A program made the translations under genes and the position numbers. Below are positions 18,578 through 27,173 of a DNA stretch of 64,000 nt, one piece after another. Within the stretch, counting starts at the first letter, position 1, and each line of letters starts with the position of its first letter. Origin of the DNA: CBDCFV01 sp963664625 (GTDB taxonomy: Bacteria; Chloroflexota; Dehalococcoidia; Lucifugimonadales; UBA3495). The DNA lies in NCBI GenBank assembly GCA_963664625.1, contig OY761541.1:682001-746000 (forward strand), in the 5' to 3' direction. The notes under the pieces were generated by a model that saw only the letters and a program-made list of their open reading frames with translations, did not search any database and had not been told where the DNA came from.

Positions 18578-19345
18578 TTACTCTTTCCAGAAACGCTCTT
18601 CGATGAACATCCACCCTTGGGGGACCACCAAGTCCTTTACGTGGGAAATCATGCCCGGATGACCGCAGGTGTAGACCATGGCGTCGTCCTGGGGCAACTC
18701 GAACAGGTTGAGGTGCTCCTCTACGAGGTTGTTCACTCTGCCCTTGGCTCCGGTCCAACCGGCGTTCCGCTCCTCATCGGGCCGGCTGACCGTCGGCACG
18801 AAATGGATGACGTCCGGATGAGCCGCCGCCATGCTGGACAACTCCTTGTCGTAGGTCAGTTCGTCTTCATAGCTCGCGCCCAGGAGAATGTAGAACTTGT
18901 GGTCTGTGCCGCCTTCATTGAGGTAGTGGCGGGTCATGCTGATGGAAGGGGCGACACCGGTCACGGTAGATACCATGAAGTGATGCCTGACCCGCTGGTC
19001 CATAGTGAACAGCCCCTTCGGGCGAGGCCGAATGGTCATCTGGTCGCCCGGCTTCATTTGCCACATCAAGGGGGTCAACTCCCCTTCGGGAACCAATTCG
19101 ACGAAAATTTCCAGCAACGGTTCGTAAGGGGCAGACACGATAGAATAGGCCCGCTCTATGCCCTCCAACCCCAAGGTGCAGTACTGTCCGGCCTTGAAAT
19201 GGAACGGCTCGGTTTCAGGCTCTAGTTTGATTATCATCAGGTCTTCGGTAATGTCGATGCGCTCCACCAGGGTAGCCTTGGGCAAGGCGGCCCATTGCCG
19301 GTAGCGGCGCGTTTGTGTACCACCCTGGCCTGCATTGCTTGTCAT
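18578..19345 (-). CDS. Ferredoxin-NADP reductase-like FAD/NAD(P)-binding protein
   Basis: A 255-residue flavoprotein of the Fpr/FNR type. The FAD-binding RAYSIVSAP (RxYS motif) is around residue 66, the NAD(P)-binding VTGVAPSISM around residue 130, and the C-terminal YTCGHPGMI followed by the closing ERFWKE is typical of Fpr. No iron-sulfur cysteine cluster is visible. The ATG at 19345 has an AGGAGG site. It is the last gene of the NuoE/NuoF/FDH-like operon, 27 bp after the large subunit, and probably exchanges electrons between NAD(P)H and a ferredoxin or the complex (inference). Confidence 0.85.
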   Translation of the reverse strand: MTSNAGQGGTQTRRYRQWAALPKATLVERIDITEDLMIIKLEPETEPFHFKAGQYCTLGLEGIERAYSIVSAPYEPLLEIFVELVPEGELTPLMWQMKPGDQMTIRPRPKGLFTMDQRVRHHFMVSTVTGVAPSISMTRHYLNEGGTDHKFYILLGASYEDELTYDKELSSMAAAHPDVIHFVPTVSRPDEERNAGWTGAKGRVNNLVEEHLNLFELPQDDAMVYTCGHPGMISHVKDLVVPQGWMFIEERFWKE

Positions 19346-19372
19346 GAAGACCTCCTGTCGTTGCGGGGCAGC

Positions 19373-22201
19373 TCAGCCGTCAATTTTCGTCATCTTGGCG
19401 CGGCGGATATCCAAGCCCGGAACTTTGAATGCCGCATCGGGGTCCTCGCTGGCTTGGAGTTCCACTGCAAGTTGCCCGAAGATGGAAGTAACCGATATTA
19501 CGCTCCGCGGGACGGACTCGGTCAGCCGGGCCGCGCCCTTGAACAGACCGTCTCCGGCCTGTACTTCCACGGGGTCTCCCTCGTCAATCGACCATTCCGC
19601 AGCGTCGGCGGGGTTGAACTCCACCAGTTCCTGCCGCTCTATGCGGTTCCTCTTTCCCTTGACGATCTGCATCTCCCGATCGCTCTGCAGCAATACGCGG
19701 CCCGGCACCAGCCATGCCGTGTAGTCTTCGTCGGCATCGCTTGGAGCAATCCGGAACTCGGGAGTGGCGGGGTCGGCTTTGCTGGACTGGAATCCTCCGA
19801 CATAGAGAGTATCCTGGCTGGGGGAGTCGGCATCCGCACAAGGCCATTGAATACCCCGGTACTCTTTGGTGGCCTGAAGCACTTGGGTAGGCTGCGGGCT
19901 TTCCAAGCTGGTGCGCAACACCAACCGGCTCTCGTCCTCCAGCCTCCGGTAGGACACTCCGCCGTAAATGGGGCAGAGTTGGGCGATCTCGTCCATGACC
20001 TGGTCCGGCGAGAAGTAATCGAACCCCGAAGCGCCCATACGTCGGGCCAGCTCACAGAAAAGCCAGCTTTCAGGACGCCCGTCGTTGTTTCTGACGTTGA
20101 TGGAAGCGCGAAGTCTCTGGATCCGCCTTTCCAGATTGGTAAAGGTGCCGTCCTTCTCCGCGAACGTGACCCTGGGTAGGACGACGTCCGCCACCTCCGA
20201 CGCGGGGCCCAGGAAGGTGTCATGCACTACAAGGAATTCCAACTGCTCCAAGGCATGAATGGCGTCGCCCAGCTTTCCGTTGGTGAAGTTGACGCTATCG
20301 CCAATGACCATTACCGCCTTGACGCCGCCGGTCCGGCTGGCTTCTACTATCTGACGCAAGCCCAGTCCAGGACTGGCAGGTAAGGAGCATTCCCACACCT
20401 GCTCCAACGTTTCCCGTGCTTGGTCGTCCGTCACTGGCGCGTAACCGGGAAGCCGGTCGGGCAGGCAACCCACGTCCCATGCGCCCTGCTCGTTGGCTCC
20501 CTGTCGCATCGGGTAAAGGCCGGACCCCGGTGTTCCTAGGTTGCCGCTCAGCAGCGACAAGTCTATCAACGCCCGCACACAGTCCCGTTGCAAGTCCGCA
20601 TCCACATTGTCCAGCGCATATACTATTGCTCCCAACCCGGCTTGACCGTAAAGCCGGGCCGCTTCGTCAATAGCCTCCTGGGACACCCGTGTCGCTTGGC
20701 ACACCTGCTCCATGTCCAGGTTGTGCAGGGTGTAGCGCAGCGTGGCCGGGCTTTCGCAGTTTTCCTCGAGCCATTCGCCCTTTTCCAGCCCTTGGTCGAG
20801 GACCGACCGCAACAAGCCTCCCAGCAAGAGCAGTTCGGTGCCGGGCACGGGTCGGAGCCAGACATCGGCGTAGCGGGTCAGTTCCACTTCACGGGGATCG
20901 ATGACCACCAGCTTGGTGTCCTTTCTGGCTGCCCGCTTGATGGGCACTGCCACAACGTTGTGTTCTTCGGTGACGTTGGAGTTGAACACCAGTATGCAAC
21001 CCGCCTTCTCCAAGTCCCAGATGGAGTTGGTTGCGGCGGCGTAACCCAAGGAACTCTCCAGCGCCCGCACCAACTCCGGTTGGGTGTTGGACGTCTGGTC
21101 GATATTGTTGGTCTTCATCACCTTGCGGGCAAATTTCTGCCCCAGGTAGTGCTCTTCATTGGTGCCTTGGGGAGATGTGAGAAGCGCGAACGAGTCGCCG
21201 ACGTAGCCGGACAGCCTTCCGGCGATATGGTCCAACGCCTCTTCCCAAGTCGCCTCTTCCAAGGAGCCATCGCGGCGAATCAACGGCGTCCTGATCCGAG
21301 CCCTGCGGTTGATGAACTCCAGTCCGAATTTCCCTTTGAAGCAGGCTTGGCCGCGGTTGGCCGGGGAGTTGACGTCGGGGACCGCCCGCACCAACCGGTC
21401 TGCCGAGTTTATTTCCAGGTTGAGTTGGCATCCGACGGGGCAATGAGGGCAAATGGTGTTTTCAACCCGCGCCGCCTTCTCCCACTTGTGTTCCCGTTCG
21501 ACCAGGGCGCCCACGGGGCACACGTCAATGCACGCGCCGCAGAACTCGCAGCCCGACTCCAGCAGGGAGGTGCCGAAGGATGTCCCAACCAGCGCCGAAC
21601 CGCCGCGTTCCGTGAAGCAGATGGCATCGTCGCCCCTTAACTCCTCGCAGGCCCGCACACACCGGCCGCAAACTATGCACAGGTTGTAGTCCCGGTCATA
21701 GAACGGGTCGGATACTTCCAACGGGATCTGGCGGTACTTGTACTGCAAGGGAGATTCGAGGTCCATCCCAAGGTAGCGGACGGTGTCCTTCAACTCGCAC
21801 CGCTCGTTTTTGGGACAGGTGACGCACCGGTCCTTCACCGAAACGTGCCGCAGGCAAACGTCGTTGGGGCCGCATATATCGACCCGGTGGCAAGTAAGGC
21901 AGCCGTCGGGGTGTTCGGCGATGAGCATCTGCATCACGGAGCGGCGCAACTCGATCACGTCGGACGTCTCGCTCCGGATTTTCATCTCGTTCTGGACGGG
22001 AAGGACGCAAGCTGCCGGATAGCCGCGGCCCCCCTCCACCCCCACCACGCACATGCGGCAGGCGGCGAAGGGCTTCATTCCCGGGTGGTAGCAGAGGTAT
22101 GGGATGTACACCCCGGCTTCTATGGCAGCTTCCAGCACCATTTTCCCGGGTTGGGTAGTGATCTCCACCCCGTCTATCGAGATGGTAATGTCATCGGCCA
22201 T
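19373..22201 (-). CDS. NuoG / formate-dehydrogenase-alpha-like iron-sulfur molybdopterin protein lacking the Cys/Sec ligand
   Basis: I placed the start at ATG 22201 (MADDITISIDGVEI); the in-frame upstream extension reads through a palindromic repeat and is unlikely to be translated. About 942 residues. Order: 2Fe-2S ferredoxin domain (Cys pattern in CYHPGMKPFAACRMC then C), HPDGCLTCHRVDIC (Hx3Cx2Cx5C), an extra RCVTCPKNERCELK motif, two 4Fe-4S motifs (CIVCGRCVRAC and CEFCGACIDVC), then a molybdopterin domain with CPHCPVGC ... C. Where formate dehydrogenases have the Cys/Sec ligand (RxCHxPSVAxL), this protein reads NNIDQTSNTQPELVRAL, with no Cys, Sec or Ser in register with the ligand. The C-terminal dinucleotide-binding domain is present. 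Formate oxidation is therefore doubtful; an electron-transfer scaffold like NuoG is possible. Confidence 0.85.
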   Translation of the reverse strand: MADDITISIDGVEITTQPGKMVLEAAIEAGVYIPYLCYHPGMKPFAACRMCVVGVEGGRGYPAACVLPVQNEMKIRSETSDVIELRRSVMQMLIAEHPDGCLTCHRVDICGPNDVCLRHVSVKDRCVTCPKNERCELKDTVRYLGMDLESPLQYKYRQIPLEVSDPFYDRDYNLCIVCGRCVRACEELRGDDAICFTERGGSALVGTSFGTSLLESGCEFCGACIDVCPVGALVEREHKWEKAARVENTICPHCPVGCQLNLEINSADRLVRAVPDVNSPANRGQACFKGKFGLEFINRRARIRTPLIRRDGSLEEATWEEALDHIAGRLSGYVGDSFALLTSPQGTNEEHYLGQKFARKVMKTNNIDQTSNTQPELVRALESSLGYAAATNSIWDLEKAGCILVFNSNVTEEHNVVAVPIKRAARKDTKLVVIDPREVELTRYADVWLRPVPGTELLLLGGLLRSVLDQGLEKGEWLEENCESPATLRYTLHNLDMEQVCQATRVSQEAIDEAARLYGQAGLGAIVYALDNVDADLQRDCVRALIDLSLLSGNLGTPGSGLYPMRQGANEQGAWDVGCLPDRLPGYAPVTDDQARETLEQVWECSLPASPGLGLRQIVEASRTGGVKAVMVIGDSVNFTNGKLGDAIHALEQLEFLVVHDTFLGPASEVADVVLPRVTFAEKDGTFTNLERRIQRLRASINVRNNDGRPESWLFCELARRMGASGFDYFSPDQVMDEIAQLCPIYGGVSYRRLEDESRLVLRTSLESPQPTQVLQATKEYRGIQWPCADADSPSQDTLYVGGFQSSKADPATPEFRIAPSDADEDYTAWLVPGRVLLQSDREMQIVKGKRNRIERQELVEFNPADAAEWSIDEGDPVEVQAGDGLFKGAARLTESVPRSVISVTSIFGQLAVELQASEDPDAAFKVPGLDIRRAKMTKIDG

Positions 22202-22230
22202 ACTGATTGCTCCACCGATTGTTCCAATTG

Positions 22231-22254
22231 GATTCCCGCCTGCGCGGGAATGAC
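22231..22254. repeat. Dispersed palindromic repeat
   Basis: GATTCCCGCCTGCGCGGGAA followed by TGAC, a palindrome of the ATTCCCGC-N-GCGGGAAT type, between the NuoF and NuoG-like genes. Confidence 0.75.
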
Positions 22255-22295
22255 GGCGCCGTTGCAAGACCGGCCCAAGCCGGAGGCCGACCGCG

Positions 22296-22315
22296 TCCCG
22301 CCTGCACGGGAATTA
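22296..22315. repeat. Dispersed palindromic repeat, degenerate
   Basis: TCCCGCCTGCACGGGAATTA, a second, imperfect copy 50 bp from the one at 22231. Confidence 0.6.
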
Positions 22316-22322
22316 CTGCGGG

Positions 22323-24050
22323 TTATCTGCGGGTGAGGGCCGGCGAGAACCGGGGCCTCAAGCAGGTCCCGGTGTCGCACCTCTTGTCTACTATATGGGC
22401 CTCGAACTCGGGGCCGAAATATCGCAGGGCGGAGGACACGGGGTTGAACCCCAACTGGCCGTGGCCGCAGAGAGACCCAGCCTGCATGTGCTCTCCGACG
22501 CGGCGCATCAACGCCAGGTCGTCGGGCCCGCCCTCCAGCCGGCAAATCCTTTCCAGGACTTCCAGCAAATGGCTCATCCCCATGCGGCATGGGAAGCACT
22601 TGCCGCAGGACTCGTATTGGCAGAAGGCGATCAAGGACCGGGTGAGATCGACGACGCAGGTGTCCTCATCGGCGGCGATGATGCCGCCGGACCCCAGGAT
22701 GGCCCCGGCGTTGCGCAGTATCTCGAAGTCCAGCACCACGTCCACGTTGTCCGCCCCCAACACACCGCCCAGCGGCCCGCCGGACTGGACCAGTTTAAGG
22801 GCCTTGCCACCGGGAGGGCCGCCCGCAGCCTTGTAGAGAACGTCCTTCAGGTTGATCCCCAAGGCCACTTCCATCATGCCCGTGTATTGCAGGTCGCCGG
22901 TAAGGCAGAGAATCACCGTTCCCTTGCTTTGTTCGTGGCCTATTCCCGCGAACCATTCGCCGCCCTTGGAGATGATTTCCGGCACGTAGGACAGGGTCTT
23001 GACGTTGTTGATGTTGCTGGGCTTGCCGAACAGTCCGACCTGCGCCGGGAAAGGAGGGCGGAAGCGGGGCATGGCCCGCTTGCCTTCGATGGCCTCCATC
23101 AGGGCGCTCTCCTCTCCGGCCACATAAGAGTCGCCGGTGAGGGCGACCTCAAGGTTGAAACTGAAGTCCGACCCCAATATGTTGGAGCCTACGAACCCCA
23201 GTTCCTGGGCTTGGGCCACGGCGGCGCGGATTTTATCTATGGGGCCGTCGTGCCCGTGCCTTACGAATATATAGCCGTCGTGGGAGCCGGTCGCGTAACC
23301 GGCCAGCACCATGCCTTCGACCAGAGTGTGGGGGTCGCTTTCCAGGATGGCCTTGTCGTTGAAAGCGCCGGGGTCCCCCTCTTCACAGTTGCACAGGATG
23401 TACTTCTGGGGCGCGTTGGACCCCGCCAGGAACCTCCACTTGGTGCCCGTGGGGAAGGCTGCCCCGCCACGCCCCCGGAGGCCGGACAAGTTGACCTGCT
23501 CCAACGTTTCCGCGGGGGTCATTTCGGTCAAGGCCTGGTTCAGGGCGTGGTAACCGCCGTTGGCTATGTACTGGTAAATGTCTCCGGGGTCTATGCTTCC
23601 GGCGTTGCGAAGGGCAATGCGAGTCTCGACCACCCGCATCGGGTGCTGGTCCAAGTCGGGAATTTGCCCATCCAGACCGTCGCCGGCTCCCTCATTCCCT
23701 GCCAAATATCCCAAAGCCAACTGGGCGGGAGGCGAACCGTTGCCAACATGGGCGGTGACTATTTCAGCGGCAGTTTCCGGGGTAACGTTGCCATAGACCA
23801 CGCGGGGCCCGTCCGGCAGCTTTATGTCTACCAACGGTTCGGCGAAGCAAAGACCCAAGCATCCCACTTCACTGACGTGGGCCGGCAGACCGTTCTGTTG
23901 CAGCGTCCGCTTGATGGCGTCAATGACCTCATAAGACCCGGCGGCTTGGCCACACAACGCGGTCCCCACCCTGATCCAAGCCCGGTCGCCCGCGGTCAGG
24001 TTGTCCCAACGACGCTTGCTTTCGGCAGCTATTTCCGAGAAGTCAGCCAT
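22323..24050 (-). CDS. NuoF-like NADH-binding subunit (flavoprotein)
   Basis: A 575-residue NuoF/HoxF/FdsB-type subunit. It has an N-terminal thioredoxin-like 2Fe-2S domain (cysteines in TALCGQAAGS and EVGCLGLCFAEP), the FMN/NADH-binding GLRGRGGAAFPTGTKW around residue 190, an SLBB domain, and the C-terminal 4Fe-4S motif SCGKCFPCRMG around residue 485. The N-terminal ferredoxin-like domain makes it resemble NAD-linked hydrogenase and formate dehydrogenase subunits rather than respiratory complex I. It lies between NuoE-like and FDH-like genes in the same direction. It is inferred to pass electrons between NAD(H) and the iron-sulfur chain of the large subunit. Confidence 0.92.
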   Translation of the reverse strand: MADFSEIAAESKRRWDNLTAGDRAWIRVGTALCGQAAGSYEVIDAIKRTLQQNGLPAHVSEVGCLGLCFAEPLVDIKLPDGPRVVYGNVTPETAAEIVTAHVGNGSPPAQLALGYLAGNEGAGDGLDGQIPDLDQHPMRVVETRIALRNAGSIDPGDIYQYIANGGYHALNQALTEMTPAETLEQVNLSGLRGRGGAAFPTGTKWRFLAGSNAPQKYILCNCEEGDPGAFNDKAILESDPHTLVEGMVLAGYATGSHDGYIFVRHGHDGPIDKIRAAVAQAQELGFVGSNILGSDFSFNLEVALTGDSYVAGEESALMEAIEGKRAMPRFRPPFPAQVGLFGKPSNINNVKTLSYVPEIISKGGEWFAGIGHEQSKGTVILCLTGDLQYTGMMEVALGINLKDVLYKAAGGPPGGKALKLVQSGGPLGGVLGADNVDVVLDFEILRNAGAILGSGGIIAADEDTCVVDLTRSLIAFCQYESCGKCFPCRMGMSHLLEVLERICRLEGGPDDLALMRRVGEHMQAGSLCGHGQLGFNPVSSALRYFGPEFEAHIVDKRCDTGTCLRPRFSPALTRR

Positions 24051-24094
24051 AATCCACGATGGTCACGCACCCCAGCCCGAACGACCTCTGTTGG

Positions 24095-24586
24095 CTAGGG
24101 CAGCAACTCTCTTATCTTGTTCCTGACTATCGGCGCCGTGACCCGCCCCACCAAGTGATGGTCAATAGCCATCACCGGGGCTTGGGAGCAGGCCCCCAGG
24201 CAGGTATTGAAACGCAGGGAAAGGCGTCCGTCCGGCGTATCGCCTTCATCGGTCAAGCCGCATGAGTCCAACGCCGCCTCGATCACCGGCATCGCGCCAA
24301 CCAAGTGACAGGAAGCACCCCAGCAGACCTCTACCTGGTGCAAGCAGGGCGGCGTAAAGCGGAAGTTGGGGTAAAAGGACGCAACCGCCCACACATCGTT
24401 CACCGTCGAATCGGTGAATTCAGCCACCTCCTCCACGCCCTCCTTGGGGATGTAGCCAAGCTCGTCCTGCAAGGCGAGCAGGGAAGAAAGGACGGTGACG
24501 GTGGACTGGGGCTGGCGGCGCACTGCTTCAGCCATACGCTGTTTCAGCCCATCCATTAGCCGGGCTCCTTGGGGAGGCTGACCCAT
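24095..24586 (-). CDS. NuoE-like 2Fe-2S thioredoxin-fold subunit
   Basis: About 163 residues from ATG at 24586 (MGQPPQGARL); an in-frame start at 24634 would add 16 residues unlike the family. Family features are the helical N-terminus (LLALQDELGYIPKEGVEEVA), then the 2Fe-2S ligands in EVCWGASCHLVG and FNTCLGACSQAP. It is first in the operon, 44 bp before NuoF. It is the electron-transfer partner of NuoF. Confidence 0.9.
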   Translation of the reverse strand: MGQPPQGARLMDGLKQRMAEAVRRQPQSTVTVLSSLLALQDELGYIPKEGVEEVAEFTDSTVNDVWAVASFYPNFRFTPPCLHQVEVCWGASCHLVGAMPVIEAALDSCGLTDEGDTPDGRLSLRFNTCLGACSQAPVMAIDHHLVGRVTAPIVRNKIRELLP

Positions 24587-24690
24587 GCCTTGAAACTTCG
24601 TGAATTCGGTAACAATCCGCGAATATGGTAACACAGGGCATAATGCCCTTCAACCAAAATCAGATGCGTGTAACGGGCAAAGACAGCAGG

Positions 24691-24724
24691 AAAACGAAAA
24701 GGGGCAGGTTCGAGAGCCTGCCCC
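24691..24724 (-). terminator. Rho-independent terminator after the NHL-repeat gene
   Basis: On the minus strand GGGGCAGG, an 8-base loop, and CCTGCCCC are followed by TTTTCGTTTT. It is 35 bp past the stop of the NHL gene and also separates it from the NuoE operon. Confidence 0.8.
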
Positions 24725-24758
24725 AAATTATCAACCAAGCAACGCCGGGACAAAAAAT

Positions 24759-25784
24759 TTACAACCGCCCACCGTGGAACACCGGCACCTGCTTGCGGAA
24801 TATCTGGATGCGTGAGCGGGCGGACTCGACAACAAACACCCTGCCCTCGTCGTCGGTCTCCACCGCTATCGGGCCCCAGAAGTCCTTCTCCCGTTCCAGT
24901 CCCTGGGCGATGTCCCGTTCGTCCCACATTTCCGGGTTAGCGTCCAGCTTGTCCTTGCCCCACTTGGAGATGGTGCCTTGCCCGGTCAGCTTGGCGATGA
25001 ATTCACCCTCCGGTGAGAACACTTGGAGCCGGTCGTTGCCCCAGTCGGCCACGTAAATCACTCCGCTACGGTCCACGGCGACTCCTGTGGGGCGGTTCAA
25101 CTGGCCGTCGCCGGAGCCTGAAGAACCGAACGTCATCAGGAAGCGGCCATCGGGCGCGAACTTCTGGATGCGGTCGTTGCGCCAGTCGGCGACGTAAACG
25201 TCCCCAAAACTGTCTATGTCGATCCCCCAAGGCAGGTCAAACTGGCCGTCGCCGTCGCCCTTGGAACCCCACTGGCCAAGGTAGGCCCCATCCTTGGTAA
25301 ACTTCTGTATGCGGTTGTTGCCGCTGTCCACCATGTAAAGGTTGTCTTGCCGGTCAAAGGCCATTCCCGACGGTCGGTCGATCTCGCCGTCTCCCGTACC
25401 CGGGTTGCCCCACTTCCCGGTGTATTCGCCGTCGCCGGTGAATATGGAGATGCGGTTGAGCCATTCGTCAGCGACGTATACGTTGCCTTGGCTATCGAGG
25501 GCGATGGATGTCGGCCAGATCAATGACCCGTCGGCGGATGACGGTTCCGACTCCCCTGCGGTGGTGACGCCGCGGGCGAACTCACCGATGTACTCCTCAT
25601 TCACCGTGCAGAGGGTGATGCGCTTGCCGTCGGGCCGGTACTCGTAGGAGCGGCTGACCACGTACATGGTGTCGTCCTTACCGCGTACCATGGCGACTGG
25701 GTTGCGGAAGCCGGGGCCGGAGAACTCGGCCCGCCCGATGGTATGGCTGTACTGGAACTCCAGCGGTTGTGTTCGGGTGGTCAT
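24759..25784 (-). CDS. NHL-repeat beta-propeller protein
   Basis: A 341-residue protein built from about six NHL repeats of about 45 residues (pattern GxGDGQFxxPxGIAxDxxGxxYVADxxNxRIQxF), predicted to fold as a six-bladed propeller. No signal peptide is obvious. Proteins of this kind bind ligands or act as lactonase-like enzymes; no catalytic site can be assigned. A clear terminator follows. It sits next to the DUF1501/DUF1800 pair in the same direction, so joint function is possible but unproved. Confidence 0.85.
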   Translation of the reverse strand: MTTRTQPLEFQYSHTIGRAEFSGPGFRNPVAMVRGKDDTMYVVSRSYEYRPDGKRITLCTVNEEYIGEFARGVTTAGESEPSSADGSLIWPTSIALDSQGNVYVADEWLNRISIFTGDGEYTGKWGNPGTGDGEIDRPSGMAFDRQDNLYMVDSGNNRIQKFTKDGAYLGQWGSKGDGDGQFDLPWGIDIDSFGDVYVADWRNDRIQKFAPDGRFLMTFGSSGSGDGQLNRPTGVAVDRSGVIYVADWGNDRLQVFSPEGEFIAKLTGQGTISKWGKDKLDANPEMWDERDIAQGLEREKDFWGPIAVETDDEGRVFVVESARSRIQIFRKQVPVFHGGRL

Positions 25785-25812
25785 ATTACCTCCAGTGGTC
25801 GGTGGTCAGGTA

Positions 25813-25834
25813 GGGGCGGCCCTTGTGGCCGCCC
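25813..25834. repeat. Hairpin-forming intergenic repeat
   Basis: GGGGCGGCCCTTGTGGCCGC then CC, a palindrome with arms GGGCGGCC/GGCCGCCC, between the NHL and DUF1501 genes. It may act as a weak terminator or be a small mobile palindrome. Confidence 0.5.
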
Positions 25835-25898
25835 ACGTATCCATAATAAGTGACAGGCAATAGGTTTCACATAGGCATTCGCCGGTTGCCCCTACGCC

Positions 25899-27029
25899 TT
25901 ACAGGAAGGCTATCTGTTCGAAAGAGCCTCCGACTATGGCATTGGCGTCCAATCCCATCCACTTGTCTATCAGAGTGGAGTAGAGGCTTCGGAAGTCGTT
26001 GTTGTAGTGAAGGTCGCCCTCAAGCAGCTTGTCGGGGGCGAGCGACGGGTATTCCCCATAGAGGCCGCCCTTGACCGCATCCCCTATGACAAAGGCCACG
26101 CCGCCGGAGCCGTGGTCGGTGCCGGAGCCGTTGTCATGGACCCTTCGTCCAAACTCGGTGAATACGAGCAGCGTCACGCTGTCGCTGGCGCCGTGCTCGC
26201 TCAGGTCGGCGTAGAAATCGGCAATGGCGTTGGAGGTCTCGGTCCACAGTTTGGCGTGGGCCACCATCTCGCCGGCATGGGTATCGAAGCTGTTGTAGGG
26301 CGCCGTGGTGTAGAGAACGCGGCAACCGAAGCCCGCCAAGTGGACCTGGGCGATGTTGCGCATGTACTGGGCTACCGTGTCGGTCCCGTACTCGATGCCC
26401 GACGAATACTGCTCCGGCGCGGTGTTGAGGATGTCGGCCCCCTTGAGGGCGTCCATGCCCGTCTGGGTCAGGTAGTCGGTCACCGGGCCGCGTCCCATTG
26501 AGGGCGAATACATGCGCGCGAACAGGTCCAATGCCTCGCCCCGCTGGTCATCCTCGATGCCTGTGAGCACGCCGTAGGTGTCCAGGTTACCCACCGACGC
26601 CACCGGCACACCGGAGGCAGCCAGGGCCCGCGGCAGTCCGCGGCCGAAGTTCACTCCGGTGAGCACGTTTTCGCTGTTGGGGTCCATCTCGCGGATGGCC
26701 CGGCCCAGCCAACCCTCGGTGCCCACCTTGTCGGGTTCGCAGGTGTGCCAGATGTCCATTGACCGGAAATGGGACCGGTTCGGGTTGGGGTAGCCGACTC
26801 CTTGGATTACGGCCACCTTGCCTTGATCATAGAGCGCCTTCAACGGGGCCATGGCCGGGTTGAATCCAACCTTGTCGTCTATCCGCAGGACCTGCTCTTC
26901 ATCCACCCTGACCACCGGCCTGTTGTCGGCGTAGAAAGGGTCGCCGTAAGGGACGATGGTATTGACTGCGTCGTTTCCCCCGGAGAGTTGAAGCACCACC
27001 AACACCGGGTCTTTCTTGGTTGAGGTCAT
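25899..27029 (-). CDS. DUF1501 domain-containing protein
   Basis: 376 residues. It starts directly in the domain (VLVVLQLSGGNDAVNTIVPY), so unlike many DUF1501 proteins it has no Tat signal. The C-terminal FTEFGRRVHDNGSGTDHGSG motif is typical; the family resembles sulfatase/alkaline-phosphatase folds, but no activity has been established. DUF1501 and DUF1800 genes are commonly adjacent across bacteria, as here (DUF1800 lies upstream with a 144 bp gap). Confidence 0.9.
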   Translation of the reverse strand: MTSTKKDPVLVVLQLSGGNDAVNTIVPYGDPFYADNRPVVRVDEEQVLRIDDKVGFNPAMAPLKALYDQGKVAVIQGVGYPNPNRSHFRSMDIWHTCEPDKVGTEGWLGRAIREMDPNSENVLTGVNFGRGLPRALAASGVPVASVGNLDTYGVLTGIEDDQRGEALDLFARMYSPSMGRGPVTDYLTQTGMDALKGADILNTAPEQYSSGIEYGTDTVAQYMRNIAQVHLAGFGCRVLYTTAPYNSFDTHAGEMVAHAKLWTETSNAIADFYADLSEHGASDSVTLLVFTEFGRRVHDNGSGTDHGSGGVAFVIGDAVKGGLYGEYPSLAPDKLLEGDLHYNNDFRSLYSTLIDKWMGLDANAIVGGSFEQIAFL

Positions 27030-27085
27030 GTCTGGTTCCCTCCCGTTTCCTTTTTACCACAGAGAACGCAAAGAGCGCCTCGGTT

Positions 27086-27158
27086 TAACCGCAGAGAACG
27101 GAGAGGCCGCAGAGTATTTTTTATTTATTCTCGGCGGTCTCGGCGCTCTCTGCGGTTA
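27086..27158. repeat. Long inverted repeat between DUF1501 and DUF1800
   Basis: TAACCGCAGAGA (27086-27097) and TCTCTGCGGTTA (27147-27158) are exact 12-bp inverted copies, with further related CGCAGAG/CTCGGCG words inside and an A/T-rich centre. It looks like a small dispersed repeat and could also stop or stabilise the DUF1800 transcript. Confidence 0.65.
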
Positions 27159-27173
27159 GGTGTTTATAGGTAG

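Noticed and set aside
19373..22201. The FDH-like subunit as a third selenoprotein
   Set aside because: There is no in-frame UGA, and the ligand position is neither Cys nor Sec.
22202..22267. Longer start for the FDH-like subunit (MQRRRHSRAGGNP...)
   Set aside because: Those residues come from a dispersed palindrome; the ferredoxin domain starts properly at ATG 22201.
22395..24098. A 567-codon open frame on the plus strand
   Set aside because: It is the antisense shadow of the NuoF gene in GC-rich DNA; NuoF on the minus strand has all family motifs.
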